Assembly: GCF_050433225.1 (NCBI RefSeq)
Contig: NZ_JBNPXQ010000001.1
Span: 682,001 to 746,000, forward strand
Origin: Sphingomonas_D zeicaulis
GTDB taxonomy: Bacteria; Pseudomonadota; Alphaproteobacteria; Sphingomonadales; Sphingomonadaceae
Length of the DNA stretch: 64,000 nucleotides
Direction: 5' to 3'
Part shown: piece by piece, positions 33,448 to 42,488 of the stretch
Numbering within the stretch: position 1 is the stretch's first letter
Layout of the letters: every line of letters starts with the position of its first letter
Notes under the pieces: generated by a model
The model's database searches: none
What the model was told of the DNA's origin: nothing
Seen by the model: the letters and a program-made list of their open reading frames with translations, nothing else
Translations under genes and position numbers: made by a program

Positions 33448-33915
33448 TCAATCCTCCGGATAATAACGGCTGATGGTGTCGACGACGCAGGCGGGTTTCT
33501 CCGACCCTTCGAGTTCGATGGTGATGCGCACGATCGACTGGATCGCGCCCTTGATCTCTTCCACCTTCACGATCTCACCCACGCCGCGGATCCGCGACCC
33601 TTCCGGCACCGGTGCCAGGAAGCGGGTGCGATCGGTGCCGACATTCACGCCATGGCTGAACCCACGCACCTCGACGAGTTGCGGCAGGAAGGCGTTGGCG
33701 AGGCTGAGCGTGAGATAGCCATGCGCGATCGTGCGGCCGAACGGGCCGTTGGCGGCCTTTTCGGCATCGACATGGATCCATTGATGATCGTCGGTCGCGT
33801 CGGCGAAACGATCGATGCGCGGCTGGTCGATCAGCATCCATGGCGTCGGGCCGAGCTGGGTGCCCTCCGCGGTCAGCAGGTCGCGGGGCGACGTGAAGAC
33901 ATGCGCCTCGCTCAT
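33448..33915 (-). CDS. MaoC-like (R)-enoyl-CoA hydratase
   Basis: The 155-residue single hotdog protein carries the MaoC hydratase-2 motif: IDRFADATDDHQWIHVDAEKAANGPFGRTIAHGYLTLSL (about 30-68), with catalytic Asp and His in the D-x4-H pattern. It should hydrate a 2-enoyl-CoA in the beta-oxidation of steroid intermediates. The ATG overlaps the IpdF stop by 4 bases and its stop is 2 bases from the KSI start. Confidence 0.9.
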   Translation of the reverse strand: MSEAHVFTSPRDLLTAEGTQLGPTPWMLIDQPRIDRFADATDDHQWIHVDAEKAANGPFGRTIAHGYLTLSLANAFLPQLVEVRGFSHGVNVGTDRTRFLAPVPEGSRIRGVGEIVKVEEIKGAIQSIVRITIELEGSEKPACVVDTISRYYPED

Positions 33916-34694
33916 GCGCGCTGGCTCGAAACCGAGAGGATCTCGCCGGTCATATAGCTGGCGAGATCGCTGGCGAGGAAGATCATCACATTGGCGATCT
34001 CCCACACCTCCGCCGGCCGCCCGAACGCCTCGCGCGCGGAGAGTTCGGCGAGCAGTTCGTCGGTCGTCACTTTGGCGAGGAAGGCGTGCATCGCGATCGA
34101 CGGCGCGACTGCGTTGATCCGCACGCCATGCGCCGCCGCCTCGATCGCCGAGCAGCGCGTGAACGCCATCACCCCCGCCTTGGCGGCGGCATAATGCGAC
34201 TGCCCTTCCTGCGCGCGCCAGCCAAGCACCGAGGCGTTGTTGACGACGGCGCCGCCGCCGCGCTCATACATGTGCGGCAGGAAGGCGCGGCTCATCCGCA
34301 TCACCGAAGTCAGGGTGACGTCGAGCACGCGGCTCCATTCCTCATCCTTCATGTCGACGACATTGGCGGTGCCGCCGAGGCCGGCATTGTTGATGAGGAT
34401 ATCGACATGGCCCAGCCTGGCGATCGCGGCATCCCGCAGCGCCTGTACGGCGTCCTCGCTGGTGACGTCGCAAAGCTGCATCTCCGGGCGGTGGCCGGTT
34501 TCGGCGGCGATGCGATCCGCGGCCTCGCCGAGCCGGCGTTCGTGGAAATCGCTGATCAGCACCGACGCGCCTTCCTCCGCGGCGCGCTTGGCGACCGCAA
34601 AGCCGATGCCGGTGCCGGCGGCGGCGGTGATCACCACCGTCTTGCCGGCAAGGAGGTTGCGGGGCGTGGGGTAGGGCGGAACGTTACGGCTCAT
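33912..34694 (-). CDS. ipdF: IpdF-like SDR of steroid ring C/D degradation
   Basis: The 260-residue SDR matches mycobacterial IpdF (Rv3559c) in unusual places: the cofactor motif TAAAGTGIGFAVAKR, the stretch VLISDFHERRLGEA, VNNASVLGWRAQEGQSHYAAAKAGVMAFTRC and the C-terminal MTGEILSVSSQRA. The Ser and the Tyr-x3-Lys are present. IpdF is proposed to oxidise the 5-hydroxyl of the HIP-derived CoA ester. The gene is embedded between an acyl-CoA dehydrogenase and MaoC with overlapping ends. Confidence 0.88.
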   Translation of the reverse strand: MSRNVPPYPTPRNLLAGKTVVITAAAGTGIGFAVAKRAAEEGASVLISDFHERRLGEAADRIAAETGHRPEMQLCDVTSEDAVQALRDAAIARLGHVDILINNAGLGGTANVVDMKDEEWSRVLDVTLTSVMRMSRAFLPHMYERGGGAVVNNASVLGWRAQEGQSHYAAAKAGVMAFTRCSAIEAAAHGVRINAVAPSIAMHAFLAKVTTDELLAELSAREAFGRPAEVWEIANVMIFLASDLASYMTGEILSVSSQRA

Positions 34695-35821
34695 GCGGCA
34701 ACCTCGTCGATGATGGCGCGGGCGATCGCGTCGCGATGCGTATCGGGCGCGTCGAGCAGCGCGGCACTGCCGCGCGCGCGCTTGAAGAACAGGTGGGCGT
34801 GATGTTCCCAGGTGAAGCCGATGCCGCCATGAAGCTGGATCGCGTCGGCGGCGCAGGTGAGGAAGGCCTGGCTGCAATAGGTGCGGGCGCCCGCGGCGGC
34901 CGGCGCGAAATCTCCGCCCTCGGCGATCGCGCGCGCTGCCCAGTCTGCAGCGGAACGGGCGCTGTCGACGAGCAGCTTCATGTCGGCAAGGCGATGCTTG
35001 ACCGCCTGGAAGGAGCCGATGATGCGGCCGAACTGCACGCGTTCCATCGCATAGGCGACGGTCTCCTCAAGCGAGCGCGCGGCGCCGCCGACCTGTTCGG
35101 ACGCGAGCAGGCCCGCCGCCGCCAGCCAGCCCTGGCGAATGGCTTCGCCCGCGCCGATGACCATCTCGTCCGGCGCCACCTCGACGGCGTCGAAGCGGAT
35201 CGTGGCGAAGGGGCGGGTGAGGTCGAGCGTGGTGACCCGCTCGATCGAGACCCCGGCGCGGTCGGCGGGAATGGCAGCGAGCGTCAGCGCGTCCCAGCCA
35301 TCGCCGTCACCGTCACCATGTCGCGCGGCAACCAGCAGCAGCGAGGCGACATGGCCGAAGGCCACATAATGCGCCTCGCCCGACAGGCGGCCGTCGGTGA
35401 TGCGCGGGCCGATGCCGGCGGGCAGCGCTGCGCCGGACTGTGCGCGGATCGCCAAAGTCGCGGCCTCGCCACCGGCGATGCGGCCGAGCAGCGCGGCGCG
35501 CGCGGGCCCTTCGAAGGCATGCGCGATCATGCCGCCGGCCAGCACCACACTTTCGAACCAAGGGATCGGCGCCAATGTGCGGCCGAGTTCTTCCAGTACC
35601 AGCGCCTGTTCGATCGGCCCGAGCCCAATCCCGCCATCCGCTTCGGCGATGCCGAGGCCGGTGAAGCCGAGTTCGCCGGCAAAGCCGCGCCACAGCGCCT
35701 CGTCCCAGCCGACAGCGCTGTCGACCAAGCCGCGCAACGTCTCGAACCCGGCATGGTCGCGCAGATAATCGCGCGCCGTGTCGCGGATCGCCAGTTGCTC
35801 GTCGGAGAGCGCGAGCGCCAT
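34691..35821 (-). CDS. Acyl-CoA dehydrogenase, steroid type (FadE subunit)
   Basis: The 376-residue flavoprotein belongs to the steroid-specific acyl-CoA dehydrogenases, which often form alpha2-beta2 tetramers. The fold is shown by LGIAEADGGIGLGPIEQALVLEELGRT, RVQFGRIIGSFQAVKHRLADM and DAIQLHGGIGFTWEHHAHLFFKRA. It introduces a 2,3-double bond into an acyl-CoA with FAD. The start at 35821 overlaps the previous SDR stop by one base; a longer open frame upstream is antisense noise. The partner subunit and exact substrate are not determined by sequence alone. Confidence 0.9.
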   Translation of the reverse strand: MALALSDEQLAIRDTARDYLRDHAGFETLRGLVDSAVGWDEALWRGFAGELGFTGLGIAEADGGIGLGPIEQALVLEELGRTLAPIPWFESVVLAGGMIAHAFEGPARAALLGRIAGGEAATLAIRAQSGAALPAGIGPRITDGRLSGEAHYVAFGHVASLLLVAARHGDGDGDGWDALTLAAIPADRAGVSIERVTTLDLTRPFATIRFDAVEVAPDEMVIGAGEAIRQGWLAAAGLLASEQVGGAARSLEETVAYAMERVQFGRIIGSFQAVKHRLADMKLLVDSARSAADWAARAIAEGGDFAPAAAGARTYCSQAFLTCAADAIQLHGGIGFTWEHHAHLFFKRARGSAALLDAPDTHRDAIARAIIDEVAA

Positions 35822-36735
35822 CAGCCGGCCCCGTAGACCGGCTTGGCGGGCGCGCGGCCGGCGACCAGAGCCGCGACGACGCCGCCCACTTCTGCCGCGG
35901 TCAAGGCGCGGCCGGGATCGGGCGAGGTGGGGCCGTCGGTCCAGCCCTCGGCAATGCGGATCGTGCCGCCGAACGGCTCGAACACCTGGCCCGTGACTGA
36001 CTTCGACGCCTCGCTGACCAGCCAGGCGACCAGGGGCGCGGTGTTCTCCGGCGCGTAAGGGTCGAACGCGGCATCCTGCAGCGCGGTCATCGTGTCGGCA
36101 AAGGCGGTCATCGTCATGCGCGTGCGGGCGTTGGGGGCGAGCGCGTTGGCGGTGATGCCGTAGCGCGCCAGTTCGGTCGCCTGCACCAATGTCAACGCGG
36201 CGATGCCGGCCTTGGCGGCGGCATAAGCGCTCTGGCCGACACTGCCCTGAAGCCCCGCGCCGGAGGTGGTGTTGACGATACGGGCGTCGACCGGGCGGCC
36301 GGCCTTCTGCTCGGCACGCCAATAATCGACCGCATGGCGGCTGAGGCAGAAATGCCCGCGCAGATGGACGCGGGTTACCGCATCCCATTCGTCGGGCGTC
36401 GCCGAAACGAACATGCGATCGCGCACGAAGCCGGCATTGTTGACGACCGCATGAAGGGCGCCGAACGCATCGATCGCCTTCTTCACCGTCTCGCGCGTTG
36501 CATCCCAGTCGGCGACGTCGGCGGTGTCGGCGATCGCCTCGCCGCCCGCCGCGCGGATCTCATCGACGACCTTTTCGGCGGCGCCCTTCGTTTCGCCGGC
36601 CTCGCCATGCGTGCCGACGCCCAGATCGTTGACCACCACTTTCGCGCCTTCCGCGGCGAGACCCAGCGCATAGGCGCGGCCCAGACCGCCGCCGGCGCCC
36701 GTCACGATCACCACGCGTCCGTCACACAATCCCAC
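35821..36735 (-). CDS. SDR of the 17-beta-HSD4/MFE-2 type
   Basis: The 304-residue SDR has a longer C-terminus than classical members and the TGAGGGLGRAYALGLAAEGAKVVVNDLG start (about 12-39). That start is typical of multifunctional enzyme type 2 and of the mycobacterial KstR2-regulon SDR Rv3548c. NNAGFVRD, NTTSGAG and YAAAKAG provide the active site. It probably oxidises a 3-hydroxyacyl-CoA of a steroid intermediate. A hexapeptide-repeat gene precedes it by 14 bases. Confidence 0.88.
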   Translation of the reverse strand: MGLCDGRVVIVTGAGGGLGRAYALGLAAEGAKVVVNDLGVGTHGEAGETKGAAEKVVDEIRAAGGEAIADTADVADWDATRETVKKAIDAFGALHAVVNNAGFVRDRMFVSATPDEWDAVTRVHLRGHFCLSRHAVDYWRAEQKAGRPVDARIVNTTSGAGLQGSVGQSAYAAAKAGIAALTLVQATELARYGITANALAPNARTRMTMTAFADTMTALQDAAFDPYAPENTAPLVAWLVSEASKSVTGQVFEPFGGTIRIAEGWTDGPTSPDPGRALTAAEVGGVVAALVAGRAPAKPVYGAG

Positions 36736-36749
36736 GCTCTATCCTCCCC

Positions 36750-37349
36750 TTAATTGCTTCGTGACAGCCGCACGGCACGCGCCCCGCGCGCGGGGCGCTG
36801 GCGATCGGGCTCGGGTGCGGCCAGCGGCGCGCATTCCACCAGCGCGGCGAGCGAGCGGCGGGCGAGGCGGACATATTCGCCGTCATCCTCCATCCGCCAC
36901 ACGACCTGCTCGGCGGTCAGCGCCTTCACCACCTTGGCCGGATTGCCCGCGATCAGGCTGCGCGGTGGCGCCTCCAGCCCGGATTTCACCAGGCTGAGCG
37001 CGGCGACGAGGCATTCGTCGCCAATGTCCGCCGTATCCAGCACGACCGCGTTTATGCCGACCAGCACGTGTCGGCCCAAGGTGCAGCCATGCAGCACCGC
37101 GCCGTGGCCGATGGTGCAGCCATAGCCGACGACGCAGTCGGTCTCGGCCGAGCTGTGCAACGTCACATTGTCCTGCACCGAGGCGTTGCCTTCGACGAGG
37201 ATGCGCCCGAAATCGCCGCGCAGCGAGGCGCCGGGGCCGATATAGCAGCCGGGCCCGACGATCACGTCGCCGATCAGCGAGGCGGTCGGGTGCAGGAAGC
37301 TGCCCGGGTCGACCACCGGCACCGATCCCTCGAAGGCAAAGGCCGGCAT
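36750..37349 (-). CDS. Gamma-carbonic-anhydrase-like hexapeptide protein (PaaY/CaiE type)
   Basis: The 199-residue protein folds as a left-handed beta-helix, shown by repeats such as IGDVIVGPGCYIGPGASLRGDFGRILVEGNASVQDNVTLHSS and VGYGCTIGHGAVLHGCTLG. The three zinc-type His are plausible (in VTLHSS, CTIGHGAVLHGC). Close families are PaaY, a thioesterase that clears dead-end CoA esters in phenylacetate catabolism, and CaiE. The start overlaps the FadA6 stop by one base, so it is a genuine operon member. Arg/Pro-rich residues extend the C-terminus beyond the usual length. Confidence 0.87.
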   Translation of the reverse strand: MPAFAFEGSVPVVDPGSFLHPTASLIGDVIVGPGCYIGPGASLRGDFGRILVEGNASVQDNVTLHSSAETDCVVGYGCTIGHGAVLHGCTLGRHVLVGINAVVLDTADIGDECLVAALSLVKSGLEAPPRSLIAGNPAKVVKALTAEQVVWRMEDDGEYVRLARRSLAALVECAPLAAPEPDRQRPARGARAVRLSRSN

Positions 37350-38503
37350 CAGCCGAGCCGTTCGATGATGGTGACGTTGGCCTGCCCGCCGCCCTCGCAC
37401 ATCGTCTGCAGACCATAGCGGCCGCCGGTGCGCTCGAGCGCGTTGAGCAATGTCGTCATCAGCCGCGCGCCGGTGGCGCCGATCGGATGGCCGAGCGCGA
37501 TGCCGCCGCCTTGCACATTCACTTTCTCGTGCGGCACGCCCAGTTCCTGCATCCACGCCATCGGCACCGAGGCGAACGCCTCATTGCATTCGAACAGGTC
37601 GATATCGTCGATCGACATCCCCGCCTTCGCCAACGCATGGCGCGTGGCGGGGATCGGGCCGGTCAGCATCCAGATCGGGTTGTCGGCACGGATGGAGAGG
37701 TGATGGATGCGCGCGCGCGGCGTCAGCCCATGCGCCTTCACCGCCGCCTCGCCGGCGATCAGCAGCGCCGCCGCACCATCGCAATTCTGGCTGGAGATGC
37801 CGGCGGTGATGATCCCGCCTTCGCGCACCGGCTTGAGCTGTGCCAAGCCCTCCGGCGAGGTTGTCGGGCGGATCGTCTCGTCATGCGCGAGCCCTTCGAG
37901 CGGCGCGATCTCGCCGGCGAACCAGCCTTTGTCGGTCGCCGCCTGGGCGCGGGCGTGGGAGGCGGTGGCGAATGACTCCATCGCCTCGCGGCTGATCTGC
38001 CACTTCTCCGCAATCATCTCGGCGGACTTGATCTGGTTGATCTCCTCGGTGCCGTAGCGCGCGTCCCACCCCTTCGATCCGATGAACGGGCTGTCGAAGC
38101 CATAGGTCTGGCCGGCGAACATCGCCGCCGAGATCGGGATCGCGTTCATCGCCTGGCTGCCGCCGGCGACAACGAGATCCTGCGTGCCGCTCATCACCCC
38201 CTGCGCGGCGAAATGGATCGCCTGTTGCGAGGAGCCGCATTGCCGGTCGATCGTCACGCCCGGCACATGTTCGGGCAGGCCCGCGACCAGCCATGCGGTG
38301 CGGCCGATATCGCCCGCCTGCGGCCCGATCGTGTCGCAGCAGCCCCAGATCACATCGTCGACCGCGGCCGGATCGATGCCGGTGCGCGACATCAAGGTCT
38401 TGAGCGGATGCGCGGCGAGATCGGCGGGGTGGACGGCGGCGAGGCTGCCCTTCTTGCGGCCGGTGGGCGCACGGACAGCGTCGACGATATAGGCCTCAGC
38501 CAT
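37349..38503 (-). CDS. fadA6: FadA6-like thiolase of steroid ring C/D degradation
   Basis: The 384-residue thiolase matches mycobacterial FadA6 (Rv3556c) over long conserved stretches: VPGVTIDRQCGSSQQAI with nucleophile Cys89, ISREAMESFA, RIHHLSIRADNPIWMLTGPIPATRHAL, GGGIALGHPIGATGARLMTT and GGRYGLQTMCEGGGQANVTIIE. FadA6 releases acetyl-CoA in the last steps of HIP degradation. Its start overlaps the upstream acyl-CoA dehydrogenase by 8 bases. Confidence 0.93.
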   Translation of the reverse strand: MAEAYIVDAVRAPTGRKKGSLAAVHPADLAAHPLKTLMSRTGIDPAAVDDVIWGCCDTIGPQAGDIGRTAWLVAGLPEHVPGVTIDRQCGSSQQAIHFAAQGVMSGTQDLVVAGGSQAMNAIPISAAMFAGQTYGFDSPFIGSKGWDARYGTEEINQIKSAEMIAEKWQISREAMESFATASHARAQAATDKGWFAGEIAPLEGLAHDETIRPTTSPEGLAQLKPVREGGIITAGISSQNCDGAAALLIAGEAAVKAHGLTPRARIHHLSIRADNPIWMLTGPIPATRHALAKAGMSIDDIDLFECNEAFASVPMAWMQELGVPHEKVNVQGGGIALGHPIGATGARLMTTLLNALERTGGRYGLQTMCEGGGQANVTIIERLG

Positions 38504-39479
38504 GGTGCAGCTCGCTTTCGAAGGTCGTGTCGGGGCCGATCGCCATGCCGCCGCCGATCACGGCGTCCTCGATCCGGCGTTGATGAAAGGCGCGGTCACC
38601 CCAGGCACCGGCGAGCGCCCAGCAGCGCTTCATCCAGAAATGGAGATCGACCTCATAGGTATAGCCCATCGCGCCATGAACCTGGATCGCGGTCTCGGCG
38701 CTCAGCATCGCGGCGTCGGTTGCGGCGATCTTGGCATGGCTGATCTGGACGGGCGCGCGAGCGTGGCCGGCCTCGGCGGCATAGGCCGCGCGCCACAGCA
38801 CGGGCTTGGCGAACTCCAGCTTCACCGCGACCGTCGCGAGATGATGCTTCACCGCCTGGAAGCCGCCGATCGGCTGGCCGAACTGTTCGCGCGTTTTCGC
38901 ATAGTCGGTCGCAAGGTCGAGCATGCGTTCGGCAGCGCCGACGAGCTGCGCGGCGGCGATCAGCGCGGCGCGGTCTAGCAGACGATCGTCGGGCTCGACC
39001 GCGACGGGGGCGAACAGCCGGCGCAGCGGATCGACGCTTCCCAGCGGCTGTGGCTCAGGCGCAGCCAGCGCGGCGCCACCGCCGTACAGAGTATCCGCCT
39101 GATCGAGATCGGCGATCCACGGATTGATGGGATGCGCCAGCGCCACCTTCAGTGCGCCTGCGGCGATCTGCTGGCGCTGCGCGGCATGGAGCAAGGGCGC
39201 TGCGACCAGCGCGGTATCCGCCACCGGTTCGGAGACATCGGCGCGGCCCAGTTCGACTGCCACCAGCACCGCTTCGACCAGCCCGAGGCCGAGGCCGCCA
39301 TCGGCCTCGGACACCAGCAGCCCGGTAAGCCCCATGCCGACGAGGCCGTGCCACAGCGTTGCATCGCGATTGCCCTCGGCATCGAGGCGGCGAAGCGTCT
39401 CGGGGCCATGTTCGCCGGCCAGATAGTCACGCACGGCGTCGCGCAGTTCGCGCTGGTCGTCGGTCAGGCGAAAATCCAT
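38496..39479 (-). CDS. Acyl-CoA dehydrogenase, small subunit type (IpdE2/FadE32-33-like)
   Basis: The 327-residue protein is short for an acyl-CoA dehydrogenase, and its central beta-domain appears reduced. It keeps LLVSEADGGLGLGLVEAVLVAVELGRA, TREQFGQPIGGFQAVKHHLA and TAIQVHGAMGYTYEVDLHFWMKR. Short members like this pair with a full-length partner in alpha2-beta2 steroid dehydrogenases. The next gene upstream, 11 bases away, encodes a full-length member and is the obvious partner. Confidence 0.88.
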   Translation of the reverse strand: MDFRLTDDQRELRDAVRDYLAGEHGPETLRRLDAEGNRDATLWHGLVGMGLTGLLVSEADGGLGLGLVEAVLVAVELGRADVSEPVADTALVAAPLLHAAQRQQIAAGALKVALAHPINPWIADLDQADTLYGGGAALAAPEPQPLGSVDPLRRLFAPVAVEPDDRLLDRAALIAAAQLVGAAERMLDLATDYAKTREQFGQPIGGFQAVKHHLATVAVKLEFAKPVLWRAAYAAEAGHARAPVQISHAKIAATDAAMLSAETAIQVHGAMGYTYEVDLHFWMKRCWALAGAWGDRAFHQRRIEDAVIGGGMAIGPDTTFESELHHG

Positions 39480-39490
39480 GTCGGCCTCCC

Positions 39491-40642
39491 TCAGCGCGGC
39501 AGGCCGAGCAGGCGCTCGGCGATGATGTTGCGCTGGATCTCATTGGATCCGGCGTAGATCGGGCCGGAGAGCGAGAAGATATAACCTTCCAGCCATGCAT
39601 TCTCGGTGCCGTCAGGCAATGTCCGGAGTTCGGACGCCGCGCCGAGTAGGCTCATCGCCGCGCGGTTGGCGGCGCGATCCAACTCGGACCAGAAGATCTT
39701 GTTGAGGCTCGCCTCGGCGCCGATGTGCGCGCCCGCGATCACCTGCGAGGCGACCGCATAGGTGTTGAGCGCATAGGCTTCCGCATCCATCCACGCCTGC
39801 AGCACCGCCTCATGCGCCTGCGGCGAGGCAATGGCGGCGTGGCGGCGATACAGCTCCACCAGCCGCTTCGTCATCGCCTGGAAGCGGGCGGGGGAGCGCA
39901 GCATCAGCCCGCGCTCGAAGCCAGCGGTCGCCATCGCCACGTTCCAGCCTTCGCCTTCGCCGGCGATGCGGTTGGCGACCGGCACGCGCACCTCGTCGAA
40001 GAAGAGTTCGGCGAAGCCCGGCTCACCATGAAGCTGGCGGATCGGCCGGCGGGTGACGCCCGGCGCGTCGAGATCGAACAATATGAAGGACAGGCCCTTG
40101 TGCCGCTTCGAGTCCGGATCGGTGCGGAACAGGCCGAAACCCCAGTCGGCGAAGGAGGCGCGGCTCGACCATGTCTTCTGGCCCGAGATCACATAATGAT
40201 CGCCGTCGCGCACCGCGCGGCTGCGGATCGCCGCCATGTCGGACCCGGCATTGGGCTCGGACCAGGCCTGCGCCCACATCACCTCGCCCTTCGCCATCGG
40301 CGTCAGGAAGCGGGCCTTCTGTTCGTCGCTGCCATATTCCATGATCGTCGGGCCGAGCAGGAAGATGCCGTTCTGATTGGCGCGTAGCGGGGCGCCGGCA
40401 CCCCAATATTCTTCCTCGAAGATCAGCCAGCGGATCAGATCCAGCCCGCGCCCGCCATAGGCTTCCGGCCAGGTGACCATGCCCCAGTTGCCGCTGGCGA
40501 GTTCGCGTTCCCAGCCGACATGCTGGTCATAGCCTTCGCGGCCTTCCAAGGTCTTGAGCGGTGCGGCCGGCACATGCGCGCGCATCCAGGCGCGGACTTC
40601 GGCGCGGAACGCGCATTGTTCGTCGGTGTAGGCGAGGTCCAT
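39491..40642 (-). CDS. Acyl-CoA dehydrogenase, full-length (FadE30/IpdE1-like)
   Basis: The 383-residue flavoprotein shows WPEAYGGRG, WAQAWSEPNAGSDMAAIRSRAVRDGDHYVISGQKTW, the central HKGLSFILFDLDAPGV, FAELFFDEVRVP, GFERG and the C-terminal YAGSNEIQRNIIAERLLGLPR. This combination is that of FadE30-type enzymes, which dehydrogenate HIP-CoA or a later ring C/D intermediate. I cannot decide between FadE30 and IpdE1 by eye. EchA20 lies one base upstream, and the small subunit gene follows. Confidence 0.9.
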   Translation of the reverse strand: MDLAYTDEQCAFRAEVRAWMRAHVPAAPLKTLEGREGYDQHVGWERELASGNWGMVTWPEAYGGRGLDLIRWLIFEEEYWGAGAPLRANQNGIFLLGPTIMEYGSDEQKARFLTPMAKGEVMWAQAWSEPNAGSDMAAIRSRAVRDGDHYVISGQKTWSSRASFADWGFGLFRTDPDSKRHKGLSFILFDLDAPGVTRRPIRQLHGEPGFAELFFDEVRVPVANRIAGEGEGWNVAMATAGFERGLMLRSPARFQAMTKRLVELYRRHAAIASPQAHEAVLQAWMDAEAYALNTYAVASQVIAGAHIGAEASLNKIFWSELDRAANRAAMSLLGAASELRTLPDGTENAWLEGYIFSLSGPIYAGSNEIQRNIIAERLLGLPR

Positions 40643-40643
40643 G

Positions 40644-41393
40644 TCAGAAGGTCGCCGCCTTGCCGGTTTCGACGAAGGCGTCGCGCGCCTTCTGCGAATC
40701 CTCGTGCATGTACATTTCGAGCGTGAAGCCCTGTTCCCAGCGATAGCCGCGATCGACGTCGCGCGGTTCGAGGCCGTTGAGCGCCTCCTTGGCGATCACC
40801 AGCGCCTTGCGGCTCTTGCCGGCGATCTTGCCGCAGAAGGCGCGGGCCTCGTCGAGCAGCGCATCACGCGGAACGACGGCCTCCACCGCACCCAGCCGAT
40901 AGGCCTCGGCGGCGGGGATGTTGCCGCCGGTGAAGAAGGCCGCGCGCACCTTGTGCAGCGGCAGCATACGGGACAGGTGGCTGGCGCCGCCCATCGCGCC
41001 GCGATCGACCTCGGGCAGCGAGAAATAGGCGTCGTCTGCGGCGATGATCGTGTCCGACGCGCCGCAGATGCCGATGCCGCCGCCGATCACGAATTTGTGG
41101 ACGGCGACCACCACCGGCACCTCGCAATCGCGGATCGCCTTGAAGGTCAGGTAATTGCCGCGGTTGAGCGAGGTGATCCGCTTCGGATGCGCCTGCATCT
41201 CCTTGATGTCGACGCCGCCGCAGAAGCCGCGGCCCTCGGCGCGGATCAGCACGACATTGACGTCGGGATTGCTGCCGGCCGCATGGATCATTGCGGGGAT
41301 GGAATTCCAGGTTGCGCTATCGAACGCGTTGACCGGGGGCACGTCGAAGACGATCTCGGCGATGCGATCGCTGATCGTGGTGGTGATCGGCAT
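40644..41393 (-). CDS. echA20: EchA20-like ring D hydrolase (crotonase family)
   Basis: The 249-residue crotonase matches mycobacterial EchA20 (Rv3550): DVPPVNAFDSATWNSI, LIRAEGRGFCGGVDIKEMQ, GGGIGICGASDTIIAADDAYFSLPEVDRGAMGGASHLSRMLP and YRWEQGFTLEM. EchA20 opens ring D by hydrolysing the cyclic beta-diketone CoA ester (HIEC-CoA). Oxyanion-hole glycines are in place. It overlaps the IpdC stop by one base. Confidence 0.92.
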   Translation of the reverse strand: MPITTTISDRIAEIVFDVPPVNAFDSATWNSIPAMIHAAGSNPDVNVVLIRAEGRGFCGGVDIKEMQAHPKRITSLNRGNYLTFKAIRDCEVPVVVAVHKFVIGGGIGICGASDTIIAADDAYFSLPEVDRGAMGGASHLSRMLPLHKVRAAFFTGGNIPAAEAYRLGAVEAVVPRDALLDEARAFCGKIAGKSRKALVIAKEALNGLEPRDVDRGYRWEQGFTLEMYMHEDSQKARDAFVETGKAATF

Positions 41394-42484
41394 CAGAGCA
41401 CTCCGGCCGGGGTGGGGGCAGGCGAGGGGGCGAGTGCCGCCAGCCGCTCGCGTGCCTGGATGACGATGGACTGGATCAGTTCGGTACAGCTCGGCAGGTC
41501 GCCGAGGCGGCCGGCGACGACACCGGTCGCCATCAGCCCGCCATCGGCGTCGCCATCCACCACCGCGCGCTGGATCAGCATCGGTGCGGCGGCGGCCATC
41601 ATCGCCTGCGGCAGGCTGAGCCCGCCATGGCTGGTCATGCCCTTCGCCGCTGCGAGCAGTTCGCCATAAGAGGCGCCGCTCTGCTTCTTCATTTGCATGC
41701 CGCTTTCGACCGCACGGCGCCAAAGCCCCATGCCCGAAGACCGTTCGATACGATCGAGCGCGGCGTTGCGGATCATGCGCTGGGGCAGGCCATCGACCTT
41801 GGTCGAAACGAGGATGTCGTCGGTGCCCGCCTTCACATAGCGCGCCTTCACATTGTCCGGCGGCGCGCTCTCGCGGGTCATCAGGAAGCGCGTGCCCATC
41901 GCGATGCCGACCGCGCCGAAGGCGAGTGCTGCCGCGAGGCCGCGGCCATCCGCGAAGCCACCCGCGGCGATCACCGGCACCTGCACCGCGTCCAGCACCT
42001 GCGGCAGCAGCACGGTGGTCGGCACCGATCCGGTGTGGCCGCCGCCTTCGCCGCCCTGCACGGTGACCGCGTCGACGCCGAGTTGCACCATCTTCTGCGC
42101 ATGTTTCACCGCGCCGACGGTGGGCATGCAGAGGATGCCGGCTTGCTTGAAGCGCGCGATCATCTTCGCGTCCGGCCCGCGACCGAAGCTCACCGCGCGG
42201 ACCTGCGCGGCATGTTCGACGATGATGTCGACGATCTCGGCGGCGCCGGGCTGGAAGCTGTGGAAATTGACGCCGAACGGCTGCTCCGTGCCGGCGCGCA
42301 CCGCCTCGATCGCCGCGCGCGCCTCGGCTGGCTGCATCACCGCAGCGGCGAGGAAGCCGAAGGCGCCGGCGTTGGAGGTGGCGATGACCAGCGGCGGCGT
42401 CGCGACCCAGCCCATCGCGGTCTGGACGATCGGATAGCGGCAGCCGAGCAGCCGGGTCAGCGGGGTTTCGAGAGCGTCCGCCAT
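41393..42484 (-). CDS. ipdC: IpdC-like flavoprotein (nitronate monooxygenase fold)
   Basis: The 363-residue TIM-barrel FMN protein resembles mycobacterial IpdC (Rv3553): LGCRYPIVQTAMGWVATPPLVIATSNAGAFGFLA, ILCMPTVGAVKHAQKM, VTVQGGEGGGHTG, VPVIAAGGFADGRGLAAALAFGAVGIAMGTRFL and LPSCTELIQSIV. IpdC is proposed to introduce the double bond that yields the EchA20 substrate. The fold is shared with 2-nitropropane dioxygenases, so automatic annotation would probably call it a nitronate monooxygenase. The context decides for IpdC. Confidence 0.9.
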   Translation of the reverse strand: MADALETPLTRLLGCRYPIVQTAMGWVATPPLVIATSNAGAFGFLAAAVMQPAEARAAIEAVRAGTEQPFGVNFHSFQPGAAEIVDIIVEHAAQVRAVSFGRGPDAKMIARFKQAGILCMPTVGAVKHAQKMVQLGVDAVTVQGGEGGGHTGSVPTTVLLPQVLDAVQVPVIAAGGFADGRGLAAALAFGAVGIAMGTRFLMTRESAPPDNVKARYVKAGTDDILVSTKVDGLPQRMIRNAALDRIERSSGMGLWRRAVESGMQMKKQSGASYGELLAAAKGMTSHGGLSLPQAMMAAAAPMLIQRAVVDGDADGGLMATGVVAGRLGDLPSCTELIQSIVIQARERLAALAPSPAPTPAGVL

Positions 42485-42488
42485 CGGC

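Noticed and set aside
41393..42484. Annotation as a nitronate monooxygenase
   Set aside because: The fold is shared, but similarity to IpdC and position between EchA20 and the Ltp/DUF35-IpdAB genes favour the steroid role.
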